Part shown: positions 1-10,355 of the stretch, one piece after another
How the letters are laid out: each line of letters starts with the position of its first letter
Numbering within the stretch: the stretch's first letter is position 1
Assembly: GCA_003163875.1 (NCBI GenBank)
Contig: PLRK01000122.1
Span: 1-48,046, forward strand
Direction: 5' to 3'
DNA from: Acidimicrobiaceae bacterium
GTDB lineage: Bacteria; Actinomycetota; Acidimicrobiia; Acidimicrobiales; RAAP-2
DNA: 48,046 nt
Notes under the pieces: model-generated
Told to the model about the DNA's origin: nothing
What the model saw: only the letters and a program-made list of their open reading frames with translations
Database searches by the model: none
Program-made: the position numbers and the translations under genes

Positions 1-853
1 GGCCCAAAAGCACGAGGGCGAGCAATGTAACGAGATAGGGCAAGGCGTCGAGGAAGTACTGATTTACTTGCACCCCATGCGCCTCAAGCACTGAAGCGGC
101 AGCGAGGGCGACGCCAAAAAGATACGAACCGGCGAGAACGAGGAGCGGTCGCCATGCCGCGAACAACACGACCGCTACGGCGATGAAACCGTACCCATTG
201 GTCATGTCGTCAGACCAGTTGCCGACGTAGCCCACCGACAGTTGCGCTCCTCCAACACCGGCGAGCGCCGCACCGAACGTTACGGCACCAATTTGGATCC
301 AATCAGGGCGCCGCCCAGCGACCGCGACAACCTCCGGACGTTCTCCGGTCGCTCGTATTACGAGCCCAAGGCGAGTGCGGTAGAGGGCCCACGTCACCAC
401 CGCAACCAGTACATAGCTGACGTAGACGAGTGGGTCGTGGTCGAAGAAAATCGGACCAATCCAGGGGATCGAACCCAAGCCAGTGACTTTAATGACCGGC
501 AGCGGCGTCACGATTGCGCTGACGTAGTTCGCGCCAAGCACCGAGGTAAGTCCGAGCGCGAGAAACCAGAGTACGAGTCCCGAGGCGAGTTGATTCGCAT
601 TTCGTTTCACGACGAGCAGCGCGTGGGCCAAACCGACGACCGCGCCCGCACCGAATCCGGCCAACACGCCCAACCACGCCGAGCCAGTAATCGAACCAAC
701 GACGATGGCGGCGAGGGCGCCACCCAGCATGCATCCTTCGGTACCGAGATTGACGATGCCTGCGCGTTCACCAATCAATTCGCCGAGTGCGGGATACAGG
801 ATGATGGTGCCGCCTTCAATGCCGGTCGTCAAGGTTTGTTCGAAGCCGTTCAT
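1..853 (-). CDS. ABC transporter permease, nucleoside/BMP-type (partial, 3' end outside window)
   Basis: Inner-membrane permease of a BmpA/Nup (YufQ-like) importer, probably taking up nucleosides or related solutes. I translated it by hand from ATG at 853 on the minus strand; about 284 residues are present and the frame is open to the window edge, so the C-terminus is missing. The N-terminus ([15 protein letters not shown]) leads into the family's RAGIVNLGTEG segment, followed by many hydrophobic stretches. The upstream permease ends TGATG, so its stop and this ATG share one base, indicating translational coupling. Substrate is inferred from family resemblance only; a sugar or other BMP-family ligand is possible. 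Confidence 0.85.
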   Translation of the reverse strand, partial: MNGFEQTLTTGIEGGTIILYPALGELIGERAGIVNLGTEGCMLGGALAAIVVGSITGSAWLGVLAGFGAGAVVGLAHALLVVKRNANQLASGLVLWFLALGLTSVLGANYVSAIVTPLPVIKVTGLGSIPWIGPIFFDHDPLVYVSYVLVAVVTWALYRTRLGLVIRATGERPEVVAVAGRRPDWIQIGAVTFGAALAGVGGAQLSVGYVGNWSDDMTNGYGFIAVAVVLFAAWRPLLVLAGSYLFGVALAAASVLEAHGVQVNQYFLDALPYLVTLLALVLLG

Positions 854-1950
854 CAGAACGCTCCCTTTCGACGAGACGTCAGGACGAGCGGCGCGAGCAC
901 GATGAAGGCGAGCAATGCGTCGACCACGTTCCCATCTAGTCCGTAATTAAGTTGCAGTCCCGGAGCGCTGATTGCGATCGCCGCAAAAAGAAGGGCCGCG
1001 AAAGTGACCTTGATGGGATCATTGCGCCCTAGGAATGCCGCAAGGAAGGCAATGTAACCGTACGTCGCGGTACCGCCCGGAAAGAGTTGCAACTGCGTGC
1101 CAGCGAGATAGAGCATGCCGCCGAGTCCCGCGAGCGATCCCCCGACCGCCATTGATGAGATCATGAGGCGCTTCACCGGCAAACTCGCGCGTCGCGCAGC
1201 TTCGGGGTTGCCGCCGACGACACGCAACGCGAAGCCCCAACCGCTTCGCTTGAGGATGTACCAAAGCACGAGCACCGCTGCGAGGGCGATGATGACGCCC
1301 AGATTGATGGAGCTGCCGAAAAGCTTGGGAAGAATTTCGTGCGAACTTAAGGGGCGACTTTCTGGTTGACCACCCCCCGTCGGATCTTTCCAAGGTTGGT
1401 ACAAGAGATAGAGCATGACATCATTAGCAATGAAATTGAGCAACAAGGTAGTCACCGCTTCATTGGCGTTGGCAACGACGCGCAACAAGCCAGCGACGCC
1501 ACCCCACAAGGCACCCGCCGCCATGCCAGCGATTGCCATGAGAATCCAACCAACGAATCCCGGCACGCTGTTGCCGAGTTGCACGCCGACGCCTGTCGCG
1601 GCGACTGCTCCGACAATCAACTGACCCTCGCCACCAACATTGACAAGTCCGGCACGTGCGGGCACTGAGACTGCGAGGGCGGCAAGAACAATGGGGACGG
1701 CGCGCAGAATGACTTCGGGGATTGACCCCGTGCTTAGCAATGCGGAGTGGTAAATCGTGTTGTAGACGCCAAGGGGATTAACCTTCTGCGTCGCTACGAG
1801 CGCGCCGAAGAGAGCAAGGAATACGAAGTAGATAACCAACACGACGCCCAAGCGGCGCCAACCACGAGTTTCGACAAACTTCTTCTTCGCCTCGTCGAAA
1901 CGTTCAGCAACGGTTGGGCTTTGCGACAGCTCGGGCGCGGTGGCGCTCAC
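853..1950 (-). CDS. ABC transporter permease, nucleoside/BMP-type (YufP-like)
   Basis: First permease of the same importer, 365 aa. A cytosolic N-terminal stretch of about 35 residues is followed by a long run of transmembrane segments. The motif [19 protein letters not shown] (about residues 96-114) corresponds to RAGIVNLGTEG in the partner permease, so the two subunits probably form a heterodimer. The start overlaps the ATPase stop (ATGA at 1947-1950) and its stop overlaps the next permease start, so ATPase and both permeases form a tightly coupled operon. No substrate-binding lipoprotein (BmpA-like) lies in the window; it may sit beyond position 1. Confidence 0.88.
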   Translation of the reverse strand: MSATAPELSQSPTVAERFDEAKKKFVETRGWRRLGVVLVIYFVFLALFGALVATQKVNPLGVYNTIYHSALLSTGSIPEVILRAVPIVLAALAVSVPARAGLVNVGGEGQLIVGAVAATGVGVQLGNSVPGFVGWILMAIAGMAAGALWGGVAGLLRVVANANEAVTTLLLNFIANDVMLYLLYQPWKDPTGGGQPESRPLSSHEILPKLFGSSINLGVIIALAAVLVLWYILKRSGWGFALRVVGGNPEAARRASLPVKRLMISSMAVGGSLAGLGGMLYLAGTQLQLFPGGTATYGYIAFLAAFLGRNDPIKVTFAALLFAAIAISAPGLQLNYGLDGNVVDALLAFIVLAPLVLTSRRKGAF

Positions 1951-3497
1951 TGTGTCTCGGCAGTCATAAGACGTCCTAACGATTGTCGATCAGCTTCCTT
2001 CGCCAGGACGACGCCGCTGACGCGACCGTGCGCGAGTACCGCGATTCGGTCCGACAGAGCAAGAATCTCATCCAGGTCTTCAGAAATCAACACCACGCCG
2101 CACCCTCGATCGCGCGCTTGCAAGAGCAACATGCGAGTGGTCTCGGTCGTCAACACGTCGAGTCCGCGTGTGGGATACGAAACTACGACAACTTTTGCCA
2201 CCCCACCAAGAGCGAGGGCAAGTACGACACGCTGTATGTTGCCGCCCGAAAGCAGTGACAATTGTCTCGACGGCGCGGCGGTCTTGAGCCCGACTCGGTC
2301 ACTGTCATCGCGAAGCTTCCGCGACGCTTTCTTCGTATCAAATCGAATTCGACCTTTGTGACCAGTTGCTTCCCAAAGCGCTGCGTGCTCGCCAACGCTC
2401 AGGCCCGGCACGACGAATTCGCGCAGTGGATCGGCCGCAACCGAGACGACGCCGCCGGCTCGGAACGCCTTTGGATCAGCGGACATCGTGACGCCATCGA
2501 GAGTGACCTCTCCATGATCGGGGTTCGCGACGCCGATCATCACATCAGCCAATTCGCGCTGTCCGTTTCCGGCAACTCCCGCAATTCCGAGAATCTCACC
2601 GGGATACACCTTGAGGTCCACGCCGCGGAGACCTGAGCCCGTCGTGACACCCGAGAAAGAGACACCGCGCAATTCGAGGGCCGGGGTGTCTTCGTCGGGC
2701 ATTTCTCCCGTGTTACGAACGGGCGCAACGCTTTCGCCGACCATCGCAGTCACAAGGTCGTCGTTGCTGATTGACGTCTGAGCGATGTCGCCAACGACAA
2801 CTCTTCCCGCTCGTAACACGGTCACTCGGTCCGCAATTTCGCGGACCTCACGCATCTTGTGCGTGATGATGACGATCCCCGAACCTCCATCACGCAATGT
2901 GCGAACGATGTTGAAGAGTCCGTCAACTTCCTGGGGCGTAAGGATACTCGTAGGTTCATCCAAAATTAAAATCTTCGCCCCCGCAAGTAGGACTTTGAGG
3001 AGTTCGACACGCTGCCATTCACCAATCGAAAGGTCGGCCACCAGAGCCTTGGGATCGACTTGGAGACCGTATCGCTCCGACGCTTCGGTGATCATTGTCT
3101 CGATAACTTTTGGACGAAGAATCTGCTTCGTCTCGCTTAAATGCAACGCGACGTTTTCCCACACGGTGAGAGCAGGAATGAGTCGCAGATCTTGGAAAAC
3201 CATTCCGAGCCCAAGTTCACGGGCTGCGAGTGGTGAACTAATGTTTCGCACTTCGCCGTCGATTGCAATCGAACCACCGTCGGGGTGGTAGACGCCATAA
3301 AGCATTTTGACAAGAGTGCTCTTTCCGGCGCCGTTCTCACCGAGAAGCGCGTGAACCTCGCTGCTGCGCACAGTGAAGTGCACGTCATCATTCGCGCGAA
3401 GTGGTCCAAATATTTTCGTAAGGCCACGCACGTCGAGAAGAGGAGTGAAAGTCAGGGGTGGACTTTCCGTAGTTTGCGTCGCTACCTTCGTTACCAC
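1947..3497 (-). CDS. ABC transporter ATP-binding protein with two nucleotide-binding domains
   Basis: Energy-coupling subunit of the nucleoside/sugar-type importer, 516 aa, with two fused ABC domains as in the RbsA/YufO families. Domain 1 (about 20-260) has Walker [10 protein letters not shown] at 53-61, signature [13 protein letters not shown] and Walker [10 protein letters not shown]. Domain 2 (about 270-510) has a degenerate Walker A (GVAGNGQRE) and signature [10 protein letters not shown], the usual asymmetry of this family. The start overlaps the end of the GntR-family gene by 7 bases, so regulator, ATPase and permeases are one transcription unit. A start a few codons downstream is possible because the first 17 residues are not conserved domain. 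Confidence 0.9.
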   Translation of the reverse strand: MVTKVATQTTESPPLTFTPLLDVRGLTKIFGPLRANDDVHFTVRSSEVHALLGENGAGKSTLVKMLYGVYHPDGGSIAIDGEVRNISSPLAARELGLGMVFQDLRLIPALTVWENVALHLSETKQILRPKVIETMITEASERYGLQVDPKALVADLSIGEWQRVELLKVLLAGAKILILDEPTSILTPQEVDGLFNIVRTLRDGGSGIVIITHKMREVREIADRVTVLRAGRVVVGDIAQTSISNDDLVTAMVGESVAPVRNTGEMPDEDTPALELRGVSFSGVTTGSGLRGVDLKVYPGEILGIAGVAGNGQRELADVMIGVANPDHGEVTLDGVTMSADPKAFRAGGVVSVAADPLREFVVPGLSVGEHAALWEATGHKGRIRFDTKKASRKLRDDSDRVGLKTAAPSRQLSLLSGGNIQRVVLALALGGVAKVVVVSYPTRGLDVLTTETTRMLLLQARDRGCGVVLISEDLDEILALSDRIAVLAHGRVSGVVLAKEADRQSLGRLMTAETQ

Positions 3498-4210
3498 GAA
3501 GCGTCTCTCTCGCCCACAGACAACATGCGCTCGAGCACGTTGGCCACTGCTTGCTCGACGACTGTCTGAGATTCACAAATGTGCCGGTCAAGCATCGTCG
3601 CTGCTTGACTCGTTTTTCGCGCCAAGACTGCTTCGACGATCGCTAGATGCTGCTCGATCGTCGCAGCGATTCGGCCTGGGTTCATGAAATCATGACTGCG
3701 AACCGGGCGAATCCTTTCATTCACTTTTCGAAGCTGTTCAGCAAGTTGTGGATTGCCCGCCGATTCGGCCAAGCGTCGATGGAAGTCCTCGTCAAGAAGA
3801 ACGAATTCAGCGTCAATTGCTGACTCGCCGCCATCGAGCGCGCGCCAATCTTCACGCAACTCAAGAAGTCCATCGCGATCGCGAACGAAATGGGGATCCG
3901 AGCGACGAAGCGCATGTAGTTCAAGGGCGCGGCGAATGTCGTAAAGCTCACGCATTTTCTGGACGCTCGGATTGATAACGCGATAACCGCCTTCGGAATG
4001 GCGCTCAAGAAAGTGCTCCGCATGCAGGCGCAACAGCGCTTCGCGAACTGGCGTACGTGACACGTTCATTCGTTCAGCCAATCTCTCCTCGCGAAGTCGC
4101 GCTCCAATTGGTACGTCACCCATCAATACGAGGGTTTTTAGGGCTTGATACGCCGTTGAACTGGCAGTATTCGAATCGGTATACAGATCAGTACGCGATG
4201 ATGTGTCCAC
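3491..4210 (-). CDS. GntR/FadR-family (FCD) transcriptional regulator
   Basis: DNA-binding regulator, 239 aa, first gene of the importer operon and presumably its ligand-responsive repressor. Residues about 15-75 form the GntR winged helix ([27 protein letters not shown]). Residues about 85-220 form the all-helical FCD ligand domain, with the acidic/His positions that often bind a metal ([27 protein letters not shown]). The start is GTG at 4210: the hexamer TAAATT ends exactly six bases before it, matching the leaderless arrangement of several other genes here, and an imperfect palindrome sits just upstream. The ligand is unknown. Confidence 0.88.
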   Translation of the reverse strand: MDTSSRTDLYTDSNTASSTAYQALKTLVLMGDVPIGARLREERLAERMNVSRTPVREALLRLHAEHFLERHSEGGYRVINPSVQKMRELYDIRRALELHALRRSDPHFVRDRDGLLELREDWRALDGGESAIDAEFVLLDEDFHRRLAESAGNPQLAEQLRKVNERIRPVRSHDFMNPGRIAATIEQHLAIVEAVLARKTSQAATMLDRHICESQTVVEQAVANVLERMLSVGERDASW

Positions 4211-4216
4211 GCACGA

Positions 4217-4241
4217 AATTTAAGTATTCAATGTTGCATAC
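4217..4241 (-). promoter_or_regulatory. Probable -10 box and overlapping palindromic operator of the GntR/importer operon
   Basis: On the minus strand TAAATT (4222-4217) lies six bases before the GTG start at 4210. Immediately upstream, 4224-4241 reads GTATTCAATGTTGCATAC on the plus strand, whose half-sites GTATTCAAT and GTATGCAAC (reverse complement) match at 7 of 9 positions. A palindrome in the promoter spacer is what an autorepressing FCD-type GntR protein would use. No convincing -35 was seen. Confidence 0.5.
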
Positions 4242-4453
4242 ACGTTTCTTAACGGTAAATCGTCGATGAATCGATTGGGTGACGGCAGCTGCGCTTCGAA
4301 GATGCTTCAACGGTGATCTCTTCAGACCCCACGAGTCGGATTACGGTTGGCCCATTGCTCGCGGTTATCGTGGAGCGAGTCAATCGGTACTTCCTCGCAT
4401 TCGTGCGTTTGTACTCATTGGCGCTACTCCATCCAACGAATGTGAGCATCAAC

Positions 4454-5038
4454 ATGGCCGAGGCCAGACGAAAGCAAGACCAAGTCCTTGGTGGCCCCTT
4501 GGCGAATGCCGCACGCCCAAGCACCGACGACCGTGCGGGCGCACTTCGTGGACCCACGCCAATTCGAGTGGGTCGAAGGTTCTGGCTGGTGGTGGGCGCA
4601 CTCGTCATCGTGGCGGTGTTCGCGGCATTGATCATCACGACCGTGTCGGCGGCGTCTGACAATGCACGGATCACGCGAATGAAGGATCACGGCATGGGCG
4701 TCGCTCTGACGGTGGCGTATTGCACGGGGAATCTGAGCGGAAGTGGGACGAACATCGCGAGCTATTCGTGCGTCGGTGATTACAGCGTTGACGGAGTGAA
4801 ATATCGAGAACTCGTCGCCGGAATGACCACCTACTACGCCACAGGAACGACAGTGCACGGGATCGTCGATCCATCCAAGCACAGCACCGTCGAACTCGCC
4901 GCCGCGCTTCGAAAGTCGAACGCATCGGTGAAGTCCTACCTTGCGTCCGGCATTCTGCTGCTCACTCTTATTGCACTGACATGGGGATTCGCGCGCGTGC
5001 TCCGTCCCAAGACAACGACGGTTGACGTCACGTCGTAG
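4454..5038 (+). CDS. Hypothetical two-TM protein, DUF3592-like
   Basis: Membrane protein of unknown function, about 194 aa from the ATG at 4454. A basic N-terminus precedes TM1 (WLVVGALVIVAVFAALIITTV). An extracytoplasmic domain of about 75 residues follows, containing SYSCVGDYSVDGVKYRELVAG and a later HGIVDPSKHSTVEL; this resembles the DUF3592 pattern of a short beta-rich domain ending in a Y-D-P motif. TM2 is YLASGILLLTLIALTWGFA near the C-terminus. The frame is open from a GTG at 4313, and the extra 47 residues are partly hydrophobic, so the start is uncertain; no good Shine-Dalgarno was seen for either. Divergent from the importer operon. Confidence 0.6.
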   Translation: MAEARRKQDQVLGGPLANAARPSTDDRAGALRGPTPIRVGRRFWLVVGALVIVAVFAALIITTVSAASDNARITRMKDHGMGVALTVAYCTGNLSGSGTNIASYSCVGDYSVDGVKYRELVAGMTTYYATGTTVHGIVDPSKHSTVELAAALRKSNASVKSYLASGILLLTLIALTWGFARVLRPKTTTVDVTS

Positions 5039-5078
5039 TCCCAAGGACAAGCAACGTCTCGGCGGCGCTGCCGTGTTC

Positions 5079-6038
5079 CTATCGAATCTGTGACGGGGCC
5101 GGATGGGGGGCATCGTCGATCGTCGGCATGAGATAGCCAAAGAAAGCCGTACTCGCTCCTAAGAACATGATCACCATGCCGATCAAACGCAGTGAGTGGG
5201 CGTAACAGAGCAGCCCGCCCAATCCCCCGACGCCAAGGCCAATCAAGCCCACGATCGCGGCGACGCGCTCAATGCGACCTTGGCGCCACGCGAGGGAGAG
5301 AATGACGAGTCCGGCGAATCCGAGTACCGAACCGAGGGCGCCGTGCACCAACGTGATCGCCTCGCCCTGGGTGATGACGAAACCGTTTGGTCGGTCGAAT
5401 GACACCGACAGCATCTCGCCAAATCCCAACAACATTTCGAGGAGGGTGAGCAACATCATCGCCGACCACGCACGTCGACTCACAACTGGCAGGACAGCAC
5501 TAGCAGCACGAGAGGTTCCGTCAAAACCTTCGACAGATGAATCAGGCGTCCGCGAACCGTTCGTCAACGTTGGCGCAACAACCTCCGCGACGTGCACGAG
5601 GACGTTGTAGGTGATGAGCGCGATCGTCAGATGCATGGCTGCCAAAATGCCAACACCTCCGGAAGGTTCGCCTTTCGCCAGGAGCCACACGTCGGGTGCG
5701 AACAACAGGACCGACACCGCAATTGCCATACGGAAGAAGAGCCACCGGGGTCTCTCGCAGATGCGCGTCGTCACGTACCAAGCGACACACGCGGCGCCAA
5801 CGCCAATGATTGTCAACGTCCCATAGTCAACGAAACGAAAATGTGCGTAGTGACGCAGCGAGGACACTTGCATACCAAGTCGAGCCAGCGCCCAGTTCGC
5901 ACCCAGCGACAAAAGCACGGCACAAAGTGATGCGACGAACATTCGTCGCATCGAGGGAGGCTTGTCGTTGGGAGAACTCGAGAGCCCTGATCCTTCGATG
6001 ATTCGGCTCAACGCTGAAGGGTGCTGCGTCACAGCCAC
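5079..6038 (-). CDS. Hypothetical polytopic membrane protein (DUF6069-like N-terminal half)
   Basis: Integral membrane protein, 319 aa, with about eight TM segments in two sets of four. The first set (residues about 30-150) has the look of actinobacterial DUF6069 proteins. After a hydrophilic linker (about 155-185) a second four-TM set follows, including LLEMLLGFGEMLSVSF and VHGALGSVLGFAGLVILSLAW. The start is GTG at 6038 or the in-frame GTG at 6032; a GGAAGG lies just upstream and suits the second better. It is 87 bp downstream of the alpha/beta hydrolase on the same strand. No function can be assigned. Confidence 0.6.
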   Translation of the reverse strand: MAVTQHPSALSRIIEGSGLSSSPNDKPPSMRRMFVASLCAVLLSLGANWALARLGMQVSSLRHYAHFRFVDYGTLTIIGVGAACVAWYVTTRICERPRWLFFRMAIAVSVLLFAPDVWLLAKGEPSGGVGILAAMHLTIALITYNVLVHVAEVVAPTLTNGSRTPDSSVEGFDGTSRAASAVLPVVSRRAWSAMMLLTLLEMLLGFGEMLSVSFDRPNGFVITQGEAITLVHGALGSVLGFAGLVILSLAWRQGRIERVAAIVGLIGLGVGGLGGLLCYAHSLRLIGMVIMFLGASTAFFGYLMPTIDDAPHPAPSQIR

Positions 6039-6125
6039 GAACCTTCCACTCGACTCGGACTCTTCCTCACCTTACCGGTCTTGTCGTACTCGTTGAGTTT
6101 CCATGAGAGACGCCGAAATCGTCGC

Positions 6126-7028
6126 TCAGTCGTCGTGAGCTCGTAAGAACTCATCAACCACTGCGATGAAACGATCCTTCTCTTCAATGAACGGCATGTG
6201 ACTCGACGATTCAAAGATCTCCCATCGCACGTCGTCAATGCCGTCATAGAAAGGTTGCATGGTGGGAGGCGTCGCTTCGTCGAACCGACCAGATATCAAC
6301 AGCGTCGACACGTTGATGGCGTCGAGTCGCTCGATGATTGACCAGTGTCGTAGGGTGCCTACGCAATAGAACTCGTTCGGTCCGTTCATGACGTTGTACA
6401 CCGTCGAATCCTGCTGCATGTACTGCATAGTTCGAAGAAGTTCTGGCGGATTGGGAATCACGCGACACACGTGTTCGTCGTAATAGATCTGCGTCGCTTC
6501 CAGATATGCGGGATCGCTGATCGTGCCGGCAGCCTCGTGTCGGTCAAGAATGTCAGCAACGCGTGGATCCATCTGCGAGCGGAGTATCCGCGCTTCACTC
6601 GACCAAAGTTTCATGGACGCCGGAGAATTGCTAAGGATCAACGACGCGAGCCCCGCGGGCCGACGCACCGCATGCTCGGCGCCGAGCATGCCGCCCCATG
6701 ATTGACCCAGCAGGTGATAGTGGTTCGAAATCCCCAAGTGGGCGAGCAGATTGTCCAGTTCTGCGAGGAAGAGTTCAACAGTCCAAAAATCGGCCCCCTT
6801 CTCGGGAAGTCTCGTGGAGCGACCAGCGCCGAGTTGGTCGTAATGCACCACCGCCCGATCAGCTGACGACAACGCGACGAGGTTGTCTAAGTAGTCGTGC
6901 GTGCATCCGGGGCCTCCGTGCACCACGATCAATGGCGCGCGCGCTGATGAAAGATTGCCGCTGACGCGGTACCACGTGTTGTAGGCGCCGAAGGCAGCGA
7001 CGTCCTCGTGTTGCTCGAGTGTTGACAT
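6126..7028 (-). CDS. pip: Proline iminopeptidase-type alpha/beta hydrolase (S33 family)
   Basis: Cytosolic serine hydrolase, 300 aa, most like proline iminopeptidase or related amino-acid amidases that release an N-terminal residue from short peptides. The oxyanion motif HGGPG is at 37-41, the nucleophile elbow GQSWGG at 108-113 (Ser110), and the acid and His are probably Asp250 (ISGRFDEATPP) and His277 (SSHMPF). Length and motif order fit the family. The ATG at 7028 is preceded by TAAACT exactly six bases upstream, so the mRNA is probably leaderless. Substrate (peptide or amide) is inferred. The ABC permease gene is divergent, 127 bp away. Confidence 0.85.
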   Translation of the reverse strand: MSTLEQHEDVAAFGAYNTWYRVSGNLSSARAPLIVVHGGPGCTHDYLDNLVALSSADRAVVHYDQLGAGRSTRLPEKGADFWTVELFLAELDNLLAHLGISNHYHLLGQSWGGMLGAEHAVRRPAGLASLILSNSPASMKLWSSEARILRSQMDPRVADILDRHEAAGTISDPAYLEATQIYYDEHVCRVIPNPPELLRTMQYMQQDSTVYNVMNGPNEFYCVGTLRHWSIIERLDAINVSTLLISGRFDEATPPTMQPFYDGIDDVRWEIFESSSHMPFIEEKDRFIAVVDEFLRAHDD

Positions 7029-7034
7029 CCGCTG

Positions 7035-7040
7035 AGTTTA
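7035..7040 (-). promoter_or_regulatory. Probable -10 box of the proline-iminopeptidase gene (leaderless)
   Basis: TAAACT on the minus strand, then six bases (CAGCGG), then the ATG at 7028. The spacing puts the transcription start at or next to the A of the start codon. Confidence 0.45.
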
Positions 7041-7155
7041 GAACTCACCATCACAAGTAATTCACTGGTGATTCTTACGACTGTCTTAACGAAACTTCGT
7101 CATTTTATAGAAGTGCCAAAGAATAATTGCCGCACTCCGGTAGAAAGGGCACTTC

Positions 7156-8544
7156 GTGAACGCTGTACGCCGAGGCATTCGCAATGCCTTTCGAAATTCA
7201 ATGCGCACCGTCGGAGTTGTCGTCATCCTGGCGGTCGCGATCGCTCTCTCAATTTCAATGTTGATCGCACGAGACGCCGTGACCAACAAGATCAACACCG
7301 TCAAGGCCTCCACCGGCACGACGGTCAGTGTGTCGCCGAAGGGTTTCTTTGGCTTCAATGGCGGCGGCACACCGCTCTCCATGACCACGATCGATGCGCT
7401 CTTGAATCTTCCCAACGTCACCGCGGTCCAAGAATCATTCAGTGAGGAACTTTCCTCTTCCAAAACGTCGCTCACGTCGCCCACGCCCGCCGGCCAACTC
7501 GGATCGCAATTTGGTAACGGCGGCGGCTTCGGCGCCTCGGGTAGTACGACGTTCGTCATTCCCGTTCGAGTGATCGGTACCAACAGCCCTGGTAACGCCG
7601 TCGTCGGCGGGGCGAACGGCGGCGGCACCGAGAAACTCACGTCGGGGGTTGCGTTCTCGCCGACCTCAACGGCAGACGTCGCCATCGTTGGCAGCACGCT
7701 CGCAGCCAAGAACAACTTGAAAGTAGGTTCCACCTTTACTGCGTGGAACACGAAGATAACCGTCGTGGGCATCTTCAATGCGGGATCCACGTTCACCGAC
7801 GCGAGTGTCTTGATGCCCCTCGCCACCGTGCAGAAACTTGCGGACGCGCCCAACGAAGTCACCTCAGCAACCGTCATCGTCAACACGATTGGCAACGTCT
7901 CGAGTGTCGATACAGCCGTCACGAAGGCACTCGGCTCATCCGCGGACGTCACCTCGACCCAAGCGACCACCGAAGCGGCATTGTCGCCCCTCAATTCCGT
8001 GAAGACGATTTCCACCTACACCTTGATTGGATCGGTCATTGGCGCCGCGATCATCCTTCTGTTGTCGATGTTGATGATCGTTCGCGAGCGTCGACGCGAA
8101 GTTGGTGTCCTCAAAGCACTCGGCGCACCGAATCGCAGCATCAACTCGCAATTCATCGCCGAATCGACGACGTTCACAATTCTGGGCGCGATCGTCGGCT
8201 TCGTTGTCGGTATCGCCATCAGCAGTCCCATAACGTCAGCACTCGTGAGCGCCTCAGGCGGCTCGACGTCTTCGAACACAGGTGGGTTCGTGCGACGGGC
8301 GGGTGGATTCGCACCCGGTGGTAGCGGTTTTTCACCTCCGACCGGCGCCTTCGCCAACCGAGGTTCCGGTGCCTTTCACTTTGGCGGATTCTCCAACACC
8401 ATCACGCAGATCCATACGTCGGCGGGTTGGTCGACGCTCTTCTTTGCCCTCATCGCCGCAGTCGTCATCGCGGCCCTCGGAAGTACGGTCGCCGCAGCCA
8501 CCATTGTTCGAATCCGACCCGCCGAAGTCCTGAGGAGTGAGTAA
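7156..8544 (+). CDS. MacB/FtsX-type ABC transporter permease
   Basis: Membrane subunit of a MacB-like export or mechanotransmission ABC system, 462 aa. TM1 (VGVVVILAVAIALSISMLIA, about 19-38) is followed by a large extracytoplasmic MacB_PCD-like region rich in Gly, Ser and Thr. Three TM segments follow (IGSVIGAAIILLLSMLMIV; TFTILGAIVGFVVGIAISS; TLFFALIAAVVIAALGSTV) and the end is RIRPAEVLRSE, typical of this family. Unusual is a Gly/Phe/Arg-rich insert (about 375-415) between TM3 and TM4. GTG start with AAAGGG six bases upstream. Its stop overlaps the ATPase start (TAATG). Confidence 0.88.
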   Translation: MNAVRRGIRNAFRNSMRTVGVVVILAVAIALSISMLIARDAVTNKINTVKASTGTTVSVSPKGFFGFNGGGTPLSMTTIDALLNLPNVTAVQESFSEELSSSKTSLTSPTPAGQLGSQFGNGGGFGASGSTTFVIPVRVIGTNSPGNAVVGGANGGGTEKLTSGVAFSPTSTADVAIVGSTLAAKNNLKVGSTFTAWNTKITVVGIFNAGSTFTDASVLMPLATVQKLADAPNEVTSATVIVNTIGNVSSVDTAVTKALGSSADVTSTQATTEAALSPLNSVKTISTYTLIGSVIGAAIILLLSMLMIVRERRREVGVLKALGAPNRSINSQFIAESTTFTILGAIVGFVVGIAISSPITSALVSASGGSTSSNTGGFVRRAGGFAPGGSGFSPPTGAFANRGSGAFHFGGFSNTITQIHTSAGWSTLFFALIAAVVIAALGSTVAAATIVRIRPAEVLRSE

Positions 8545-9218
8545 TGCTCAAAGTTGAGAACCTTGACAAGACGTTTCGCACCGGAGCGGGTGACGTGCAC
8601 GCGGTGCGTGACGTCTCGTTCGAAGCGAAGGATGGTGAGCTCGTCGCGATCATTGGCGCCAGTGGGAGTGGGAAGTCGACGTTGCTCTCGTTGCTCGGAC
8701 TTCTTGATGCGCCCGACAAGGGAAGTATCGACCTCGACGGCATAGAGTTGGCGAATCTCGATTCGCCCGGTCGCACGCAGTTCCGCTCGCGCCAGGTGGG
8801 TTTCGTGTTCCAACAATTTAACTTGATACCTAATCTCAGTGCGCGAGAGAACGTGAAACTCGCACTGGAATTCGCTCACTGGCCCAAGAACGATCGCGAT
8901 GCCCGAGCGCACGAGATGTTAAACCTCGTCGGACTCGACGCCAGCAAAGCCGATCGGCGACCCGCGAAACTCTCAGGCGGCGAGCAACAACGCGTTGCTA
9001 TCGCGAGAGCGTTCGCCGCGCAACCGCAACTCATCCTCGCTGACGAGCCCACCGGAAGTCTCGACAAAGCGACGGGCCAGAAGATCGTCGAGTTGCTCCG
9101 CAAAGTCGCCAACACCCAAAAGGCGACCGTGCTCGTCGTCACCCACGACGAGAAAATCGCGAAGAAGGCTGATCGGCGACTCGAGATCGACGACGGCATC
9201 TTGAAGGAAATCACCTAG
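8544..9218 (+). CDS. ABC transporter ATP-binding protein, MacB/LolD type
   Basis: ATPase partner of the preceding permease, 224 aa, a single ABC domain. Walker [10 protein letters not shown] begins near residue 38, then the Q-loop ([13 protein letters not shown]), signature [14 protein letters not shown], Walker [13 protein letters not shown] and H-loop VVTHDE. The start shares one base with the permease stop, so the two are co-translated. No periplasmic adaptor or outer-membrane partner is nearby, as expected for a Gram-positive. Cargo unknown: lipoprotein, peptide or drug efflux are all possible. Confidence 0.9.
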   Translation: MLKVENLDKTFRTGAGDVHAVRDVSFEAKDGELVAIIGASGSGKSTLLSLLGLLDAPDKGSIDLDGIELANLDSPGRTQFRSRQVGFVFQQFNLIPNLSARENVKLALEFAHWPKNDRDARAHEMLNLVGLDASKADRRPAKLSGGEQQRVAIARAFAAQPQLILADEPTGSLDKATGQKIVELLRKVANTQKATVLVVTHDEKIAKKADRRLEIDDGILKEIT

Positions 9219-9258
9219 CGGGTGGGTCAAAATTCCTCTGGAGTAACCTCGTTACGCC

Positions 9259-10338
9259 ATGGCACTCACAATCGGAATCGTCGGACTCCCCAACGTCGGT
9301 AAGTCGACCCTGTTCAACGCCCTCACCAATAATCACGTCCTCGCGGCGAATTATCCCTTCGCCACGATCGAACCCAACGTTGGCGTCGTGTCGGTACCGG
9401 ACCCCCGACTTGCGATCCTTGCGGAACTCTTTCATTCCGAGCGCATCGTGCCTGCGTCGGTCACTTTCGTCGACATCGCCGGCATCGTTCGCGGAGCCTC
9501 CGAGGGCGAGGGACTGGGCAATCAGTTCTTGGCGGCTATTCGAGAATCGAACGCCATCTGCGAAGTCGTGCGAGTCTTCCACGATGACGACGTCGTTCAC
9601 GTTGATGGCAAGATTGATCCAGCCAGTGACGTCGCGACCATCGAGACCGAACTGATCTTGGCGGACCTCCAGACTGTGGAAAAGGCCGCCTCACGATTAG
9701 AGCGCGACGCCAAACGAGGCGGTGACGCTGCGTCGAAACTGGCTGCGATGCGAAAGGCTCAGGCGTTGCTGAACGAAGGCCGAGTCATCTCGAGCGTGGG
9801 CAAGGAGCTCGATCGCCAGGCGCTCGCCGATCTGCATCTGTTGACGGACAAACCCTTCATCTACGTCTTCAACGTGGACGAGTCGACTCTCGGGGACCAG
9901 GCGCGCATTGACGAGCTACGAACGTCGGTGGCGCCCGCGCCCAGCGTGGTGCTCTGCGCCAAGGTTGAAGCCGAGCTCGCCGACCTTGATCCCAGCGAGG
10001 CGCTCGAACTCTTGCGCTCCTTTGGTCAGCAAGAATCTGGTCTCTCACAACTCTCTCGCGTGGGCTTCGCGACGCTCGGGCTCGAAACGTTCCTCACCGC
10101 GGGTCCCAAAGAAGCACGGGCGTGGACGATTCGCCACGGCGCAACTGCCCCCGAAGCCGCTGGCGAAATTCACACGGACTTCCAGAAGCATTTCATCAAG
10201 GCCGAGGTGGTCGCTTTCGAGGACCTCGTCGCTGCCGGAACGATGGTCGCGGTGCGCGCCGCCGGCAAGGCTCGCATCGAAGGCAAGGACTACGTGATGC
10301 GCGACGGTGACGTCGTTGAGTTCCGTGTGAACGCGTAG
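9259..10338 (+). CDS. ychF: Redox-regulated ribosome-associated GTPase/ATPase YchF (OLA1 family)
   Basis: Universally conserved P-loop NTPase, 359 aa, the normal family length; acts in the cytosol on ribosome or stress-related functions. G1 is GLPNVGKST at about 8-16, G2/switch [12 protein letters not shown]3 [20 protein letters not shown], a helical coiled-coil insert (about 125-200), and a C-terminal TGS domain ([14 protein letters not shown] through GDVVEFRVN). YchF has a changed G4 motif and hydrolyses ATP in well-studied members; the FNVDE segment here fits that. No Shine-Dalgarno precedes the ATG; TAACCT lies nine bases upstream, so a very short or absent leader is likely. Confidence 0.96.
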   Translation: MALTIGIVGLPNVGKSTLFNALTNNHVLAANYPFATIEPNVGVVSVPDPRLAILAELFHSERIVPASVTFVDIAGIVRGASEGEGLGNQFLAAIRESNAICEVVRVFHDDDVVHVDGKIDPASDVATIETELILADLQTVEKAASRLERDAKRGGDAASKLAAMRKAQALLNEGRVISSVGKELDRQALADLHLLTDKPFIYVFNVDESTLGDQARIDELRTSVAPAPSVVLCAKVEAELADLDPSEALELLRSFGQQESGLSQLSRVGFATLGLETFLTAGPKEARAWTIRHGATAPEAAGEIHTDFQKHFIKAEVVAFEDLVAAGTMVAVRAAGKARIEGKDYVMRDGDVVEFRVNA

Positions 10339-10355
10339 AGCAGTACCATACAGAG

